Below, in pieces: positions 54,606 through 64,000 of a DNA stretch of 64,000 nucleotides (position 1 is its first letter; each line of letters begins with the position of its first letter). This DNA comes from Kazachstania africana CBS 2517 (lineage: Eukaryota; Ascomycota; Saccharomycetes; Saccharomycetales; Saccharomycetaceae), in contig NC_018947.1 of the NCBI RefSeq assembly GCF_000304475.1, positions 186,001 to 250,000 on the forward strand, read 5' to 3'. The position numbers and the translations under genes are program-made. Below the pieces are notes generated by a model. That model was not told where the DNA came from, did not search any database, and saw only the letters and a list, made by a program, of their open reading frames with translations.

Positions 54606-56528
54606 ATGGTATCACCTTCAAAAAATGCACTTAGATCGCCTCTAAAAGAAACTCACACGAATTTAAAGACTCCTAGTCTAATCAATTTCGAAAATAACAT
54701 GGAGTTATCGAAGGCTAAACGATCTTTGGAAATTGCTATACAGAATAATAGTAACGAGCAATCTTCTAATGATCCTTTGAAAAAGAAACCAAAGATTGAA
54801 AGAGGGAGATCTATAGAGGGCGCGGTGTTGGTAAGCAACACTGCTGCCTTGAGAAACATGGATCCAAAAGTTACACCAAAGGAATTACTAGATTGGCAAA
54901 ATAATTGGAAGAAAATTATGAAACGTGATACTAAGATCTATTTTGACACTACCGTGGAAATTGATATCACTAAACATGCAAAGAGAAGTCTCGATAAGAA
55001 AAAAGAGTTATTAAGACGCGCTTTTATATCCCTAGGGGCTCAAATAACTCAATTTTTTGATACTACTGTCACTATTGTCATAACAACTAGATCCACAGAT
55101 CATATATCTTCACTGAATGATGCTGATATCTTGAAAAGAGCAAAAAGGAATTATATGAAAGTATGGGGCTACGAGAAGGCTGTCAGATTCTTAAAAAATC
55201 TAGATGTCGATTTCGACGAAGTTATGAAGAATAAACAACCCCTAATAGCGACGCCAACATTGTCAAATTTATTGGAAAATGAAAAGTTATATGGTCCAAC
55301 AGATAGAGATCCAAGGACGAAAAGAGATGATACACATTATTTCAAATATCCTCATGTTTATATGTACGATCTATGGCAGACGTGGGCACCAATAGTAACA
55401 TTGGAATGGAAACCAAATGAACTAACTAATGACGATGATTTACCTTATCCAGTTCTCAAAATGGGTACTTTTGGTAGATGCCCATTTATAGGGGATAGGC
55501 AATGTGATGAAACTTCTTATAAAAGAGTGTTGAAAAGATTCGAGCGAGATCAAATTAATAAGAAATATGCCCTAAGGTTACGTCAATTGTATCAAAATCA
55601 TGCTGAACCAAACTCCGCCTTTGATGAAGGTTTAACCATCCTTCCACATGCATGCTGCGATTCAAGACAATCTTACAATACGTGGCAAGAGACGAAAAAG
55701 CAAGTCACTGCTGAAAAGAGAAGATACAAAGCAGTTATAGAATCAGATTTTCATGATAAGGAACATATTAAAAATGATGATTACAAATCCGAACCAAAAC
55801 CTTCTAAAATACATGAATTCACTTCAGCTATAGTCCAACCTATAACCACTGAAGCTGCTATGGTTGCATCAACAAATATAAATAGGGGATCCGCAAACAC
55901 TTCTTTACAAAAAGAACATCCAACACCCCAATTAAAGCATCCAGTGCTGGCTTCATTTATTAGACAAGAAACGGAAGAATATCCTGATGACCTATGCACT
56001 GTGAAAAAACCATCTAGAATGCCATATGAAATCAAGGCTAGTGGTGTCCATCAGTCGAACGATGTTGCTACCTCCTTTGGTAATGGGTTGGGACCGACAA
56101 AGGCAAGTGTCATGAGTAAAAATCTGAAAAGCCTAAACAGATTAGTGGTAGACAGAAGATTGGGAACGTCAAACCTTAGAAAGGTCTCTCGTAATATCAA
56201 AAGTGGATCCAAGGAACTTGATCTTCCGGAAAAGCTTCTCGCCTATACATCACGCAAGGAAACGTCATTCACGAATACAGAATTAAAGGCTAACACTGAA
56301 AGGGAAGATAAAACCAAGGAGGAGAAATCACTTAACGAAAACATAAAGGTTGTAGTAGAACATAAAGAGCAAGCACCTAAAAGCTCCGGGTACTGTGAAA
56401 ATTGCAGAGTTAAATACTATTCCTTAAAAGAGCATATGCTAACCGAAAGACACGTTTCATTTGCAGACAATAATTTGAATTTTGAAGCAATTGATAGTCT
56501 AGTAGAGAAGCTACAATTTCAATTTTAG
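54606..56528 (+). CDS. DBF4: Dbf4, regulatory subunit of Cdc7 kinase
   Basis: A 640-residue activator of the Cdc7 kinase (DDK), which phosphorylates Mcm2-7 to fire replication origins. The start at 54606 gives MVSPSKNALRSPLKETHTNLK, aligning with S. cerevisiae Dbf4; the frame is open 23 codons further upstream. Motif N/BRCT-like region: KVTPKELLDWQNNWKKIMKRD, FISLGAQITQFFDTTVTIVI. Motif M: TKRDDTHYFKYPHVYMYDLW, LPYPVLKMGTFGRCPFIGDR. Motif C is a CCHH zinc finger near the end (GYCENCRVKYYSLKEHMLTERH). The segment ASGVHQSNDVATSFGNGLGP is highly conserved. S. cerevisiae Dbf4 has 704 residues; the linkers are shorter here. Confidence 0.96.
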   Translation: MVSPSKNALRSPLKETHTNLKTPSLINFENNMELSKAKRSLEIAIQNNSNEQSSNDPLKKKPKIERGRSIEGAVLVSNTAALRNMDPKVTPKELLDWQNNWKKIMKRDTKIYFDTTVEIDITKHAKRSLDKKKELLRRAFISLGAQITQFFDTTVTIVITTRSTDHISSLNDADILKRAKRNYMKVWGYEKAVRFLKNLDVDFDEVMKNKQPLIATPTLSNLLENEKLYGPTDRDPRTKRDDTHYFKYPHVYMYDLWQTWAPIVTLEWKPNELTNDDDLPYPVLKMGTFGRCPFIGDRQCDETSYKRVLKRFERDQINKKYALRLRQLYQNHAEPNSAFDEGLTILPHACCDSRQSYNTWQETKKQVTAEKRRYKAVIESDFHDKEHIKNDDYKSEPKPSKIHEFTSAIVQPITTEAAMVASTNINRGSANTSLQKEHPTPQLKHPVLASFIRQETEEYPDDLCTVKKPSRMPYEIKASGVHQSNDVATSFGNGLGPTKASVMSKNLKSLNRLVVDRRLGTSNLRKVSRNIKSGSKELDLPEKLLAYTSRKETSFTNTELKANTEREDKTKEEKSLNENIKVVVEHKEQAPKSSGYCENCRVKYYSLKEHMLTERHVSFADNNLNFEAIDSLVEKLQFQF

Positions 56529-57462
56529 ATATATAAAAGCGTCTGTAAGATGCTCCAGTTGCATATTTATTTTCTTTCTTCCAACTAGTCATATTATATA
56601 TTAATCAATCAAGTACATATTTTTTAAAATTCTAATTCCATTCAAAACGCAAGGGTTGGTAAATACTTGTGCATTTTCCATCTTGACAGCTTGGTAAACT
56701 TCACTAACTGATCCCTCTCTAGTCTCAGAAAAAAACACACTCATCTTGTAAACTATATGATATCGCGCAATGGTCAAAACTGTGCCGATAATTGCAGTGC
56801 GATACATCTGTTTTATTATAGTCCAGGTAGCTTGGCGAGGTCGATGCATTGTTTGATCTGCCAGAATTGATTAGTGACTCTGGAACATTCTCTGAATATT
56901 CCGAACTGAGTGACAGGCTGAAGTTGTTTAAGGCACGTCACGTAGTCAAGCGCAAAAAGAAAAGACGAAGACCGGAGAGGTCAAAAGGCAAGTGAATGCT
57001 GATGTCACTGACTTACCTCGAAGGTTAAGGCAAACAATTCCTATCTCTTCTACAATGACGTTTAATGACCGATGTATAAGACATATGGACACCCGGAATG
57101 TTTAGCAGATACTTACTTGAAACTTGAGTCTGGCTTTTTTAACTCTGTGAACAATAAGATGACAGAACAAAATGGTTATTTCGAAATGCAACTCTATCTA
57201 TTCGAAACAAAACCTTACCAAGTGAGAAGATGAAAACCTAGTCAATTCCGAAATCAATATGTAAATATAATGAAATTTTTAATTTTTGATATAATATTAT
57301 TACATAGTTGAATAGAATAAGTTAAATGTCTCTTTCTACAAACACTTCAAAAGAATTCAATCGGTTATTTTAACTGAAAGGAAATGGCTGTAGTTTTCCC
57401 TTGCTCTTTGTAAAAACTTGTTCCAATTATGGGAAGCATTTTTTTAACGTCAAAAGCAATGT
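56529..57462. other. Convergent DBF4/zinc-finger intergenic region
   Basis: A 934-bp region between two convergent 3' ends. The open frames are short and unconvincing, and I see no RNA gene. It is long for a convergent yeast intergenic region. Confidence 0.5.
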
Positions 57463-58455
57463 CTATACCTTTGGAATCACGGCTACATAGTTCCCACGAG
57501 TATTTATACGCTTCGAGGGGACTAGAAGTTGCTTTGTTGATGGCTGATTGGCCGTTATTTCACCATTTGGTAATAAGTATACGCCTGACGCTAACTTGAA
57601 ATGAGCTTTATAATGCCTCAACATGTTTGACCTAGCATTAAAAGTCTTTGTACATTTTGCCAGGGGACAATGGAATGGTTTTTTTCCAGTATGTATATTA
57701 GTGTGTGTACTCAAGGAAGAGGGCCTCTTGAAACGTTTCCCACAAACGTTACAGCAATATTTTTTCCTGTATAAACCATCTTTTCCAGGCAGAAGCTCTT
57801 CTTCAGGTGACTCACTACCTGAAGAAGAGACTGTAGCTGACGTGGGAGAAGTGAATATTTGAGGAGAAATTGGAGAGGTTACATCTTTATTCAAAATAGG
57901 TGGAGCCTCTTTAGATACAGCGGAGCTATTATGGTTAACTACGTGAGGCGAAAGAAGATTTTGCATTTCTTGCGACACATGAGAGTCAATAGCGGCAGAG
58001 GACGCTGTCCCAGCGATTGAATAAATGAAACTATTTGAAGAAATCATTGGGACTGAGGGCAAATTTTTATCTTGCCATCTTTCTTCAGCGTCTTGGAATC
58101 CATCAAACCTTTGCGTATTAAGAGGAATGCCATCATCAAAGGCCTCTAGTATACTGGAAAAGAAAGAAGTTGCTTCGTTAGTGTAAGCAAACTTTTTACC
58201 TTGAAGTAATTCAGATTTTTCATTTTTGTTACTTGTGGAAGCACAGCTATATTCAGAGATATTGCCTATGGTGTCGTCCTGACCGTCAACACGGTCAATA
58301 TTGTCCGAAGAAACATTTTCATATGGTGTAGGTTGATTTATAATCGTTCCAAACATGATCCCAGCCCCCATTCTATCAATATGTTGATCAAAGTCATCAT
58401 GTATATTTTGAGACAATTTATGATTTATTTCTGCGTCGAATAATGTGCTATGCAT
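57463..58455 (-). CDS. C2H2 zinc-finger transcription factor, CMR3/YPR015C-like
   Basis: A 330-residue protein with two C-terminal C2H2 fingers. Finger 1 uses C235, C238, H251 and H255 (CNVCGKRFKRPSSLSTHTNIH) and finger 2 C263, C268, H281 and H285 (CPLAKCTKTFNARSNMLRHYKAH). They are joined by a TGKKPFH linker. The RPSSLSTH and SNMLRH blocks resemble the S. cerevisiae finger proteins CMR3 (YPR013C) and YPR015C, but I recall those only approximately. The N-terminal 220 residues are acidic, Ser-rich and probably an activation region. The 45 residues after the fingers (YLLPNGEITANQPSTKQLL) are of unknown role. S. cerevisiae has no such gene between DBF4 and DET1, so it was inserted here or lost there. 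Target genes cannot be inferred. Confidence 0.8.
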   Translation of the reverse strand: MHSTLFDAEINHKLSQNIHDDFDQHIDRMGAGIMFGTIINQPTPYENVSSDNIDRVDGQDDTIGNISEYSCASTSNKNEKSELLQGKKFAYTNEATSFFSSILEAFDDGIPLNTQRFDGFQDAEERWQDKNLPSVPMISSNSFIYSIAGTASSAAIDSHVSQEMQNLLSPHVVNHNSSAVSKEAPPILNKDVTSPISPQIFTSPTSATVSSSGSESPEEELLPGKDGLYRKKYCCNVCGKRFKRPSSLSTHTNIHTGKKPFHCPLAKCTKTFNARSNMLRHYKAHFKLASGVYLLPNGEITANQPSTKQLLVPSKRINTRGNYVAVIPKV

Positions 58456-61400
58456 GATGTAAGGTTAATATATAGATAGTATGGTTTTAGTCTTGAAATC
58501 TTCTGTATTCGGACAGCAAAGGGAGAGATAATATTCACAACCAGTAATAATGTTCGTATCTGACGTTTAAGCACTAATATATTTCAATCAGATAATGAAT
58601 AAGTTTCCCTGAGTTTATATCAATGAAGCAGAACAATGGAGGGTACAGAAAAGGTCCAATATGAGGGGAAAAAGAAGTTTTTAATCTTATACCTAAAATG
58701 AGAAAGAAATCTGATAACTTAAATACTTTCAGCTAAACAGAGATATTCTTGAGAAAAAAAGTATCCAATATCTACTAGCACTTACAACAATCGTAGAACT
58801 AAATTTTTCTATGGTTAAGAATGAGAAGTATTGACTAGAATTAGTGCATAATAAAAGAAACGAAAGAAACAATATGCTTACGAAAAGATTAAATTAGAAT
58901 TATTTAATCTCAATACAGATAAAAGCGCGGGTCATACTAACGATGCACCCGATCATGTTCTCCATTATAACCGGTGGAACTCATGCTCAAGAGTCTTCTC
59001 CGTTACGTTTTAAGTATCTCTAACATGTGCACTAGATTCCCCTAGTAGCTTATTACTAATTGATCTTTCATCGTATTCCGAAGTATTTCTTGCCTACCAG
59101 CACAGAGACACATTCAGATAAATAAAAGGCTATCAAAACGGCGATGTAAATTGAATGTCAGCATGTGCTAATTCCTGCACGATTCTCTTTTGTTGATTAA
59201 TCTCTTACGCATGCATGAAGAAGATCATTTTTCTCCTTCTCCGAATTCTTCGGTAAAAAAAAAAGTTGGTACCTTGATATGTAGAAAGCCTGGCGCCTGG
59301 AGAAAGATCGCAGAAGGTTTTCCCAATGAAGGCACTAAATTATAGAAGGTTAAACTACTTAACGTAGATTACTTGGGAGAATGTTGTCTCGCCACGAAAA
59401 AAGCAGGAATAGCGGAAGTAAAAAAACAGAGCAGCATATGGAGAGTAGAACTGCACACATCGTCTCTAGAACAGAATTCTTGAAACTTAAAACAACTGTG
59501 TATTGATCCTAGACATCTGGAAGAGCAGTGTGAGAATTACTTATACTTTTATTTAAATTTGGAATTACACACTATCGTGTCAGCTATACTCCGAAGTTAT
59601 TGTTCTTTTTCCTTTTTTTTTTTGGATCTTTTTGTGTATGACAAATTAAATATTCCTCTAAGGAACGCCAGTTATTACTAGCCTGAAATCAAGACTAGCT
59701 TAACATATAGTGTCGATACCCCCATTATGGGAAGTTTCGTAGTTCATGTAATGCAATGTGACTCTAAATCTGGTGACAATAATTCCAAATCTTGCATGAG
59801 GCCGGCCACGGATCAGAACTGAAAGGCACGCAGGAAGGGTTCTATGAACTTCATAACAAGTTCCTCCTGAAACCAAGTAGGGTGTGTTGCCTTTGAATCC
59901 TAGCTTGTTGTTTCTCAATTGAAACGAATCTCCTCCTCAAACCATAGGACTAATGCGGTAACACCGATGTATTTCGGGATTTAAAAAAAATAAAAAAATT
60001 TAGTGTCTCGAATAAATTAGGTGAGCTTATGAAACTGTGAAGAATAAAAAGTAGACTCCAAACAGGCACAGTTATCGGCTGAGTAAATACAGTTTTCCCC
60101 GTATGCCTCTTTTGGATTAATCTGTTGAAAACTCTAATCATAATAAGTGATGTATTATTTCACTTTCTTGTTTTAAGAGAATAGAAACTCATAAGGACCA
60201 TGGCTATTGTATCGTTCCCTGTGCATTATTATCTCAAGCACGTGGAGTCGACCAATTTCATACTCTCTTCACATGGGATCTTGGTTTAAACGAATCCCAC
60301 CCTGTGTGAACATGAGAAAAAAATGAGACGACATAAACTTACCGATAGAATTCGAGTTCTGGCCATTGAAGAGGGCCATCACTTTCAATGAAATGAAATC
60401 TTCCTCTCAGAGCGTTTAACCCATATTAACATTCGCCATTGATCCATTGAGTTAGAGGCAATTTTACGTGTGGTTCAACAAAACGCGTCACCTCTTAGCT
60501 AGGCAAAATCAGCCCTATATTGACATGATTTTTTCCTTTCCAACTACTCTTAATTTTCATTGGCCCTTGAAAGATACTTCTTTTACCATCAATGGATAGC
60601 TTGTCATTTCAACTTTTATCAAATTTGTAGTTTCATATTTCCTTGTAGAGAATTTTGTTACTGTGACAAATTATATCAATTTATGATCCTTAAACGTACC
60701 ATATTGAAATATGTCATTTCGCAGAGAAAAAGAACAATTCATGTCAAACTTATATCGACTTAAATAAGATGAAATGGCTGTCAAACATTTAGTCAGCTCC
60801 TTCAATTATATGGCTTGCCATACTTATTATTAGTAACCAAAACCTACCGGTCGCAACTTTAAAACTCACCTCGAAATGCAAAAAAAATATATATCGCTTC
60901 GGACACGGTGAGCGGTATTACCGAAGGGCCCTGTACAACGATCATCGAAATACGCATCAAATAACTAGTAATAACGATAGAATTCATAGTTGTCACCAGT
61001 GACAGAGTCAGTACAGGTGAAAGAAAAATCTTGACTCTATTATATGTTTAACCTTTCTGGGTCGCCTGTCGGTGTTGCAATTCCTGCAAAGAAGAGTTTG
61101 AAGGGTTATATTTAGTTTGGGCGGGAGTAGCAGCTTCATGCAGCTGAATTCTTGGTTAAGGAGTACGACATGTCAATAAGTCTACGTCTGAGTGTGATGT
61201 CATCCTCCCCGTATCAGGGCTATTCAGAACCTCCCTTGCAGCTCTACTGAATAAAAAAATAGCGCCATGACATTAGCTGTAAATCTGACAGGTCGTATTG
61301 TATATCTTCTCCTTGGGAGAGAAAACTCTGGAGAAGCTGAGACAGCCGTGCCTGGGCTTTTGAAGGAGTCCATTAATCAGATGAATGAGATTGGGTTAGC

Positions 61401-62065
61401 TTCAATTTCAAGGATATGTTCAACCAAGGCAAAAGTTTAACGATTTCAATTCTGAATGAGACGAACTTTCTGTAAAAGTATTCAATTAATTCGAATAGGA
61501 TTCGTAATGACTTTGAGCTTGCTTCGAATTATGAAAAAAGCCCTAGAGAAAGCTTTGACATCGCGAACTGTCAACAGGAGAGAATATATCAGAACCTGAA
61601 CTGCAGAAATGAATCTCTATCAACTGTGAAATGTATAGCCCGCTATCGCGACTTCCCTTTTTACGTCACGAGAAAGCATGTAAATGACATTATGAGACGA
61701 TTCTTAGTCTTCTATTGTGTGCGTATAAATCTAGAAGGGATTGCTTTATAATTTCGAAAGCTAACAAACTTGTCTTGTCTACAATTCTAAATACACTCGA
61801 TGAGCTTCATACGTCAGCATATTCATATATAATTAGTGTTTCGTCGACTCGTTTATATCAGCATTTTCTTACAATGCGGTATCGAGTGAGACGGGTTTTC
61901 TCATCAAAACGGAACTTGAGGATGTTCCGAGGCTCCGTGTCAGTATTATTGACAAAAAAATATTATAAAAGTTGGTCATCAGTTCAGAATAGGTTACTTG
62001 AAGCATACATTTTTGATTTGTAACGTATATCAACCGAGAGTTAACCGAGAAGAGCACAAATAAGA
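58456..62065. other. 3.6-kb divergent region between the zinc-finger gene and DET1
   Basis: No convincing gene: the longest frames are about 60-100 codons, lack domains, and several overlap on opposite strands. No tRNA A/B boxes were recognised. Short A/T tracts are scattered (for example near 59255 and 59610-59625). It most likely holds an extended promoter for the zinc-finger gene, or traces of lost genes. Confidence 0.45.
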
Positions 62066-63040
62066 ATGAGTATAGAAAATGGAGATAACATCACTTTCCA
62101 TAGAGTGAAGAAACCGAGATTAATCATTTTAATAAGACACGGAGAGAGTGCTTCCAATAAAGATAAAACTGTGAACGAGTACATATCAAACCATACAGTC
62201 CCATTAACGAAGGAAGGTTGGAAACAGGCGCATTCAGCAGGTGCGGCGTTGCTGAAAGTTCTAAATTTAGACAATAGAGACTTAGCGAACAAGATATCTG
62301 AAAAATATACTTTACCTGAATCTAAATGTAGAACATTACCATTAGAAAGTTACGGTCCAATATGTAATAATAAGGATGAAAATATTGTGTTCTACACGTC
62401 TCCTTATAAGAGAACAAGAGAAACTTTAAAAGGTGTGCTGAACGTCCTGGATGAATACAACGAATTGAATTGTAACGTACGTCCATGTGAAGGTGGTTCA
62501 TATCAACCTTACGGTAAACAAAAGTATGCAGAATGGCCTATGGGGACACAGTCAAGTGGTGATTATAAAAACGATATCTCATCATTTACAGTTACGCAAA
62601 AGGCAGCTGATAAAACTTATGTTAAATATAGAATCAAAGATGAACCGCGTATCAGAGAGCAAGATTTTGGTAATTATCAGGATATCAATAGCATGCAAGA
62701 TGTTTTAAAGAAAAGGGCATCATATGGACATTTCTTTTTTAGATTCCCTCAAGGTGAAAGTGCGGCCGATGTCTATGATAGAGTAGCCAGTTTCCAAGAG
62801 ACCATGTTCAGACATTTTGAAGAAAGACAATCTAAAAAGCTTAGGGATGTTATAGTATTAGTCACACATGGTATTTTTTTAAGAGTGTTCCTAATGAAAT
62901 GGTTCAGGTGGACGTATGAAGAATTTGAATCATTCACTAATGTGCCTAATGGATGCATGATTGTCATGGAATTAGATGAACAATTGGATAGATATATACT
63001 AAGAACGAAACTGCCGAAATGGACAAATTGCGAAGAATGA
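62066..63040 (+). CDS. DET1: Histidine-phosphatase-family protein Det1
   Basis: A 324-residue member of the phosphoglycerate-mutase-like histidine phosphatase family, orthologous to Det1 (YDR051C, 334 residues), which affects sterol transport between the plasma membrane and ER. The phosphate-accepting signature RHGES is at 24-28 (catalytic H25). The supporting arginines are in YTSPYKRTRET, and the second histidine is in VTHGIFLRVF. The insert REQDFGNYQD and FFFRFPQGES is typical of this fungal subgroup. Physiological substrate unknown. It lies immediately upstream of TPI1, as in S. cerevisiae (YDR051C, YDR050C). Confidence 0.93.
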   Translation: MSIENGDNITFHRVKKPRLIILIRHGESASNKDKTVNEYISNHTVPLTKEGWKQAHSAGAALLKVLNLDNRDLANKISEKYTLPESKCRTLPLESYGPICNNKDENIVFYTSPYKRTRETLKGVLNVLDEYNELNCNVRPCEGGSYQPYGKQKYAEWPMGTQSSGDYKNDISSFTVTQKAADKTYVKYRIKDEPRIREQDFGNYQDINSMQDVLKKRASYGHFFFRFPQGESAADVYDRVASFQETMFRHFEERQSKKLRDVIVLVTHGIFLRVFLMKWFRWTYEEFESFTNVPNGCMIVMELDEQLDRYILRTKLPKWTNCEE

Positions 63041-63268
63041 AAGCTATTGTTCGGATGTAACTCCGTGCAACAACAGCCCCACTTCATCGAAATAACGACA
63101 CGAACATATCTATATATTTATATAAACATTCATCTACTAATAGATATTATTGAGGCATTTGATATTCCATACAGTGATTATTCAGTCGGAGAAATGCTCA
63201 TGCCATCCTCAATTCATTCATTGTTCCGTGAGCACCATTGACCTCATTTAAGTCGTGAAAATAGCACC

Positions 63269-63513
63269 ACCCATACAACACACAGTTTCGATCGGCTTCT
63301 TCTAATTTTTTTCCCACTGGCCAACATTTCCAATAGTGCGCATGCATGTCATCCGCGTGGTTTCTTCGCTAAAACAAGCTCATTACTTCCTACAGAAGAA
63401 GCGCATTCTTCTGCCCAAATTTTACTGCCTAATGATGATTAGTCTACTTTCCCTGATGAGCCTACTACCGGCAGCTGCAACGAGAAAACTATACAGAAGC
63501 TCACACTACTTCC
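63269..63513. promoter_or_regulatory. TPI1 upstream activating region: Rap1 site and Gcr1-type CTTCC boxes
   Basis: ACCCATACA at 63269-63277 (context CACCACCCATACAAC) is a good Rap1 match, about 450 bp upstream of the TPI1 start. CTTCC, the Gcr1 core, occurs at 63386-63390 and 63509-63513. A TATATATA element lies at about 63604-63611. Rap1 plus Gcr1 sites are the standard activating module of yeast glycolytic genes, including S. cerevisiae TPI1. Confidence 0.7.
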
Positions 63514-63728
63514 ACTAAAGTATCAACTTTCAATTAGCATCACATCACGGTGAAAATTTTGTAAAAAAAAAGTGAGACGGCAGCAATATTTCATGTTGCT
63601 TTCATATATATAGAAAAGCAAAAAATTCAAGTATTCTTTAATTGATTGTATCTGCCTTTAACTAATAATTTCTTCTATTTCTTGCTTTCTTCTCATCTCA
63701 TAAAAACATATAATTAAAATCAATAAAA

Positions 63729-64000
63729 ATGGCCAGAACTTTCTTCGTTGGTGGTAACTTCAAATTAAACGGTAACAAAAAATCCATTAAGGAAATTGTC
63801 GAAAGATTAAACGGCGCTTCCTTAGCTGAAGATGTCGAAGTTGTTGTCTGCCCACCAGCTGCTTACTTAGACTACACTGTCTCCTTAGTTAACAAGAAGC
63901 AACTTTCCGTCGGTGCTCAAAACACCTACTCTAAGGCTTCTGGTGCTTACACTGGTGAAAACTCTGTTGACCAAGTCAAGGACTTAGGTGCTAAGTGGGT
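63729..64000 (+). CDS. TPI1: Triose-phosphate isomerase, 5' part
   Basis: The first 90 codons of the glycolytic enzyme that interconverts dihydroxyacetone phosphate and glyceraldehyde 3-phosphate; the gene runs off the window. The N-terminus [20 protein letters not shown] has active-site N10 and K12, and [12 protein letters not shown] and [20 protein letters not shown] match yeast Tpi1 closely. The catalytic His95 and Glu165 lie beyond the window end. Codon use is strongly biased (GTC, GCT, AAC, CCA, and TTA for six of seven leucines), as expected for a very highly expressed gene. The A-rich context AATAAAAATGG before the start is typical. Confidence 0.97.
   Translation, partial: MARTFFVGGNFKLNGNKKSIKEIVERLNGASLAEDVEVVVCPPAAYLDYTVSLVNKKQLSVGAQNTYSKASGAYTGENSVDQVKDLGAKW

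Noticed and set aside
59700..59918. 72-codon minus-strand frame in the long region upstream of the zinc-finger gene
   Set aside because: No domain, no good start context and no partner in the S. cerevisiae order.
61715..62023. 102-codon frame immediately upstream of DET1
   Set aside because: It occupies the DET1 promoter, overlaps an antisense frame, and its composition does not resemble a conserved protein.

Overview
The window is nuclear DNA of a budding yeast of the family Saccharomycetaceae. Almost every long gene can be matched to a Saccharomyces cerevisiae gene. Introns use the yeast GTATGT / TACTAAC / AG signals, the sequence is AT-rich, and genes are compact and mostly single-exon. 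A run of 238 N shows it is a scaffold from a draft assembly. I cannot fix the species. Gene order fits a post-whole-genome-duplication lineage (Kazachstania, Naumovozyma, Tetrapisispora and relatives are candidates). Genes that S. cerevisiae splits between two sister tracts are interleaved here in one tract, yet several genes expected in the ancestral order are absent (TAH18, NHP6, an ADP/ATP carrier, MIS1, TGL2). Those presumably survive on a sister locus.

Layout. (1) 1-11.2 kb matches S. cerevisiae YPR055W-YPR047W: SEC8 (exocyst), SMK1 (sporulation MAP kinase), MAK3 (NatC acetyltransferase), ATG11 (selective autophagy scaffold), MSF1 (mitochondrial Phe-tRNA synthetase). (2) 11.3-39.5 kb interleaves the YBL038-YBL027 and YBR087-YBR083 tracts: MRPL16, RFC5, APL3, IST2, POL12, STU1, a small YBR085C-A-like gene, RIB1, HEK2, probable SHE1, YBL029C-A, probable YBL029W, YBL028C, RPL19 and TEC1. 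(3) 43.4-64 kb interleaves YBR082-YBR078 and YDR059-YDR050: UBC4/5, a tRNA-Arg/tRNA-Asp pair, YOS9, EMC10, ECM33/PST1, CDC34, DBF4, an extra C2H2 zinc-finger gene with no counterpart at this place in S. cerevisiae, DET1, and the 5' part of TPI1.

Three genes carry spliceosomal introns that a plain ORF view misses. RPL19's first exon is only the AT of its start codon. UBC4 has an early 166-nt intron. ECM33/PST1 has an intron just after its signal peptide, and that intron holds a perfect 42-bp palindrome. Several recognisable regulatory sites fit known biology: MCB boxes at POL12, a middle-sporulation element at SMK1, Rap1 sites at RPL19 and TPI1, and pheromone/TEA-type motifs upstream of TEC1.

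Functionally this is ordinary housekeeping chromosome, with no operons or co-regulated system. Two divergent gene pairs are thematically linked: MSF1/MRPL16 (mitochondrial translation) and YOS9/EMC10 (ER protein quality). Long intergenic stretches (31.9-34.5, 39.5-43.4 and 58.5-62.1 kb) lie upstream of regulatory genes and show no convincing gene. I found no undescribed multi-gene system. The most interesting items are the intronic palindrome, the long repeat-bearing acidic tail of YOS9, the 41-bp tandem repeat upstream of the tRNA pair, and the strong TTA leucine-codon preference in highly expressed genes.
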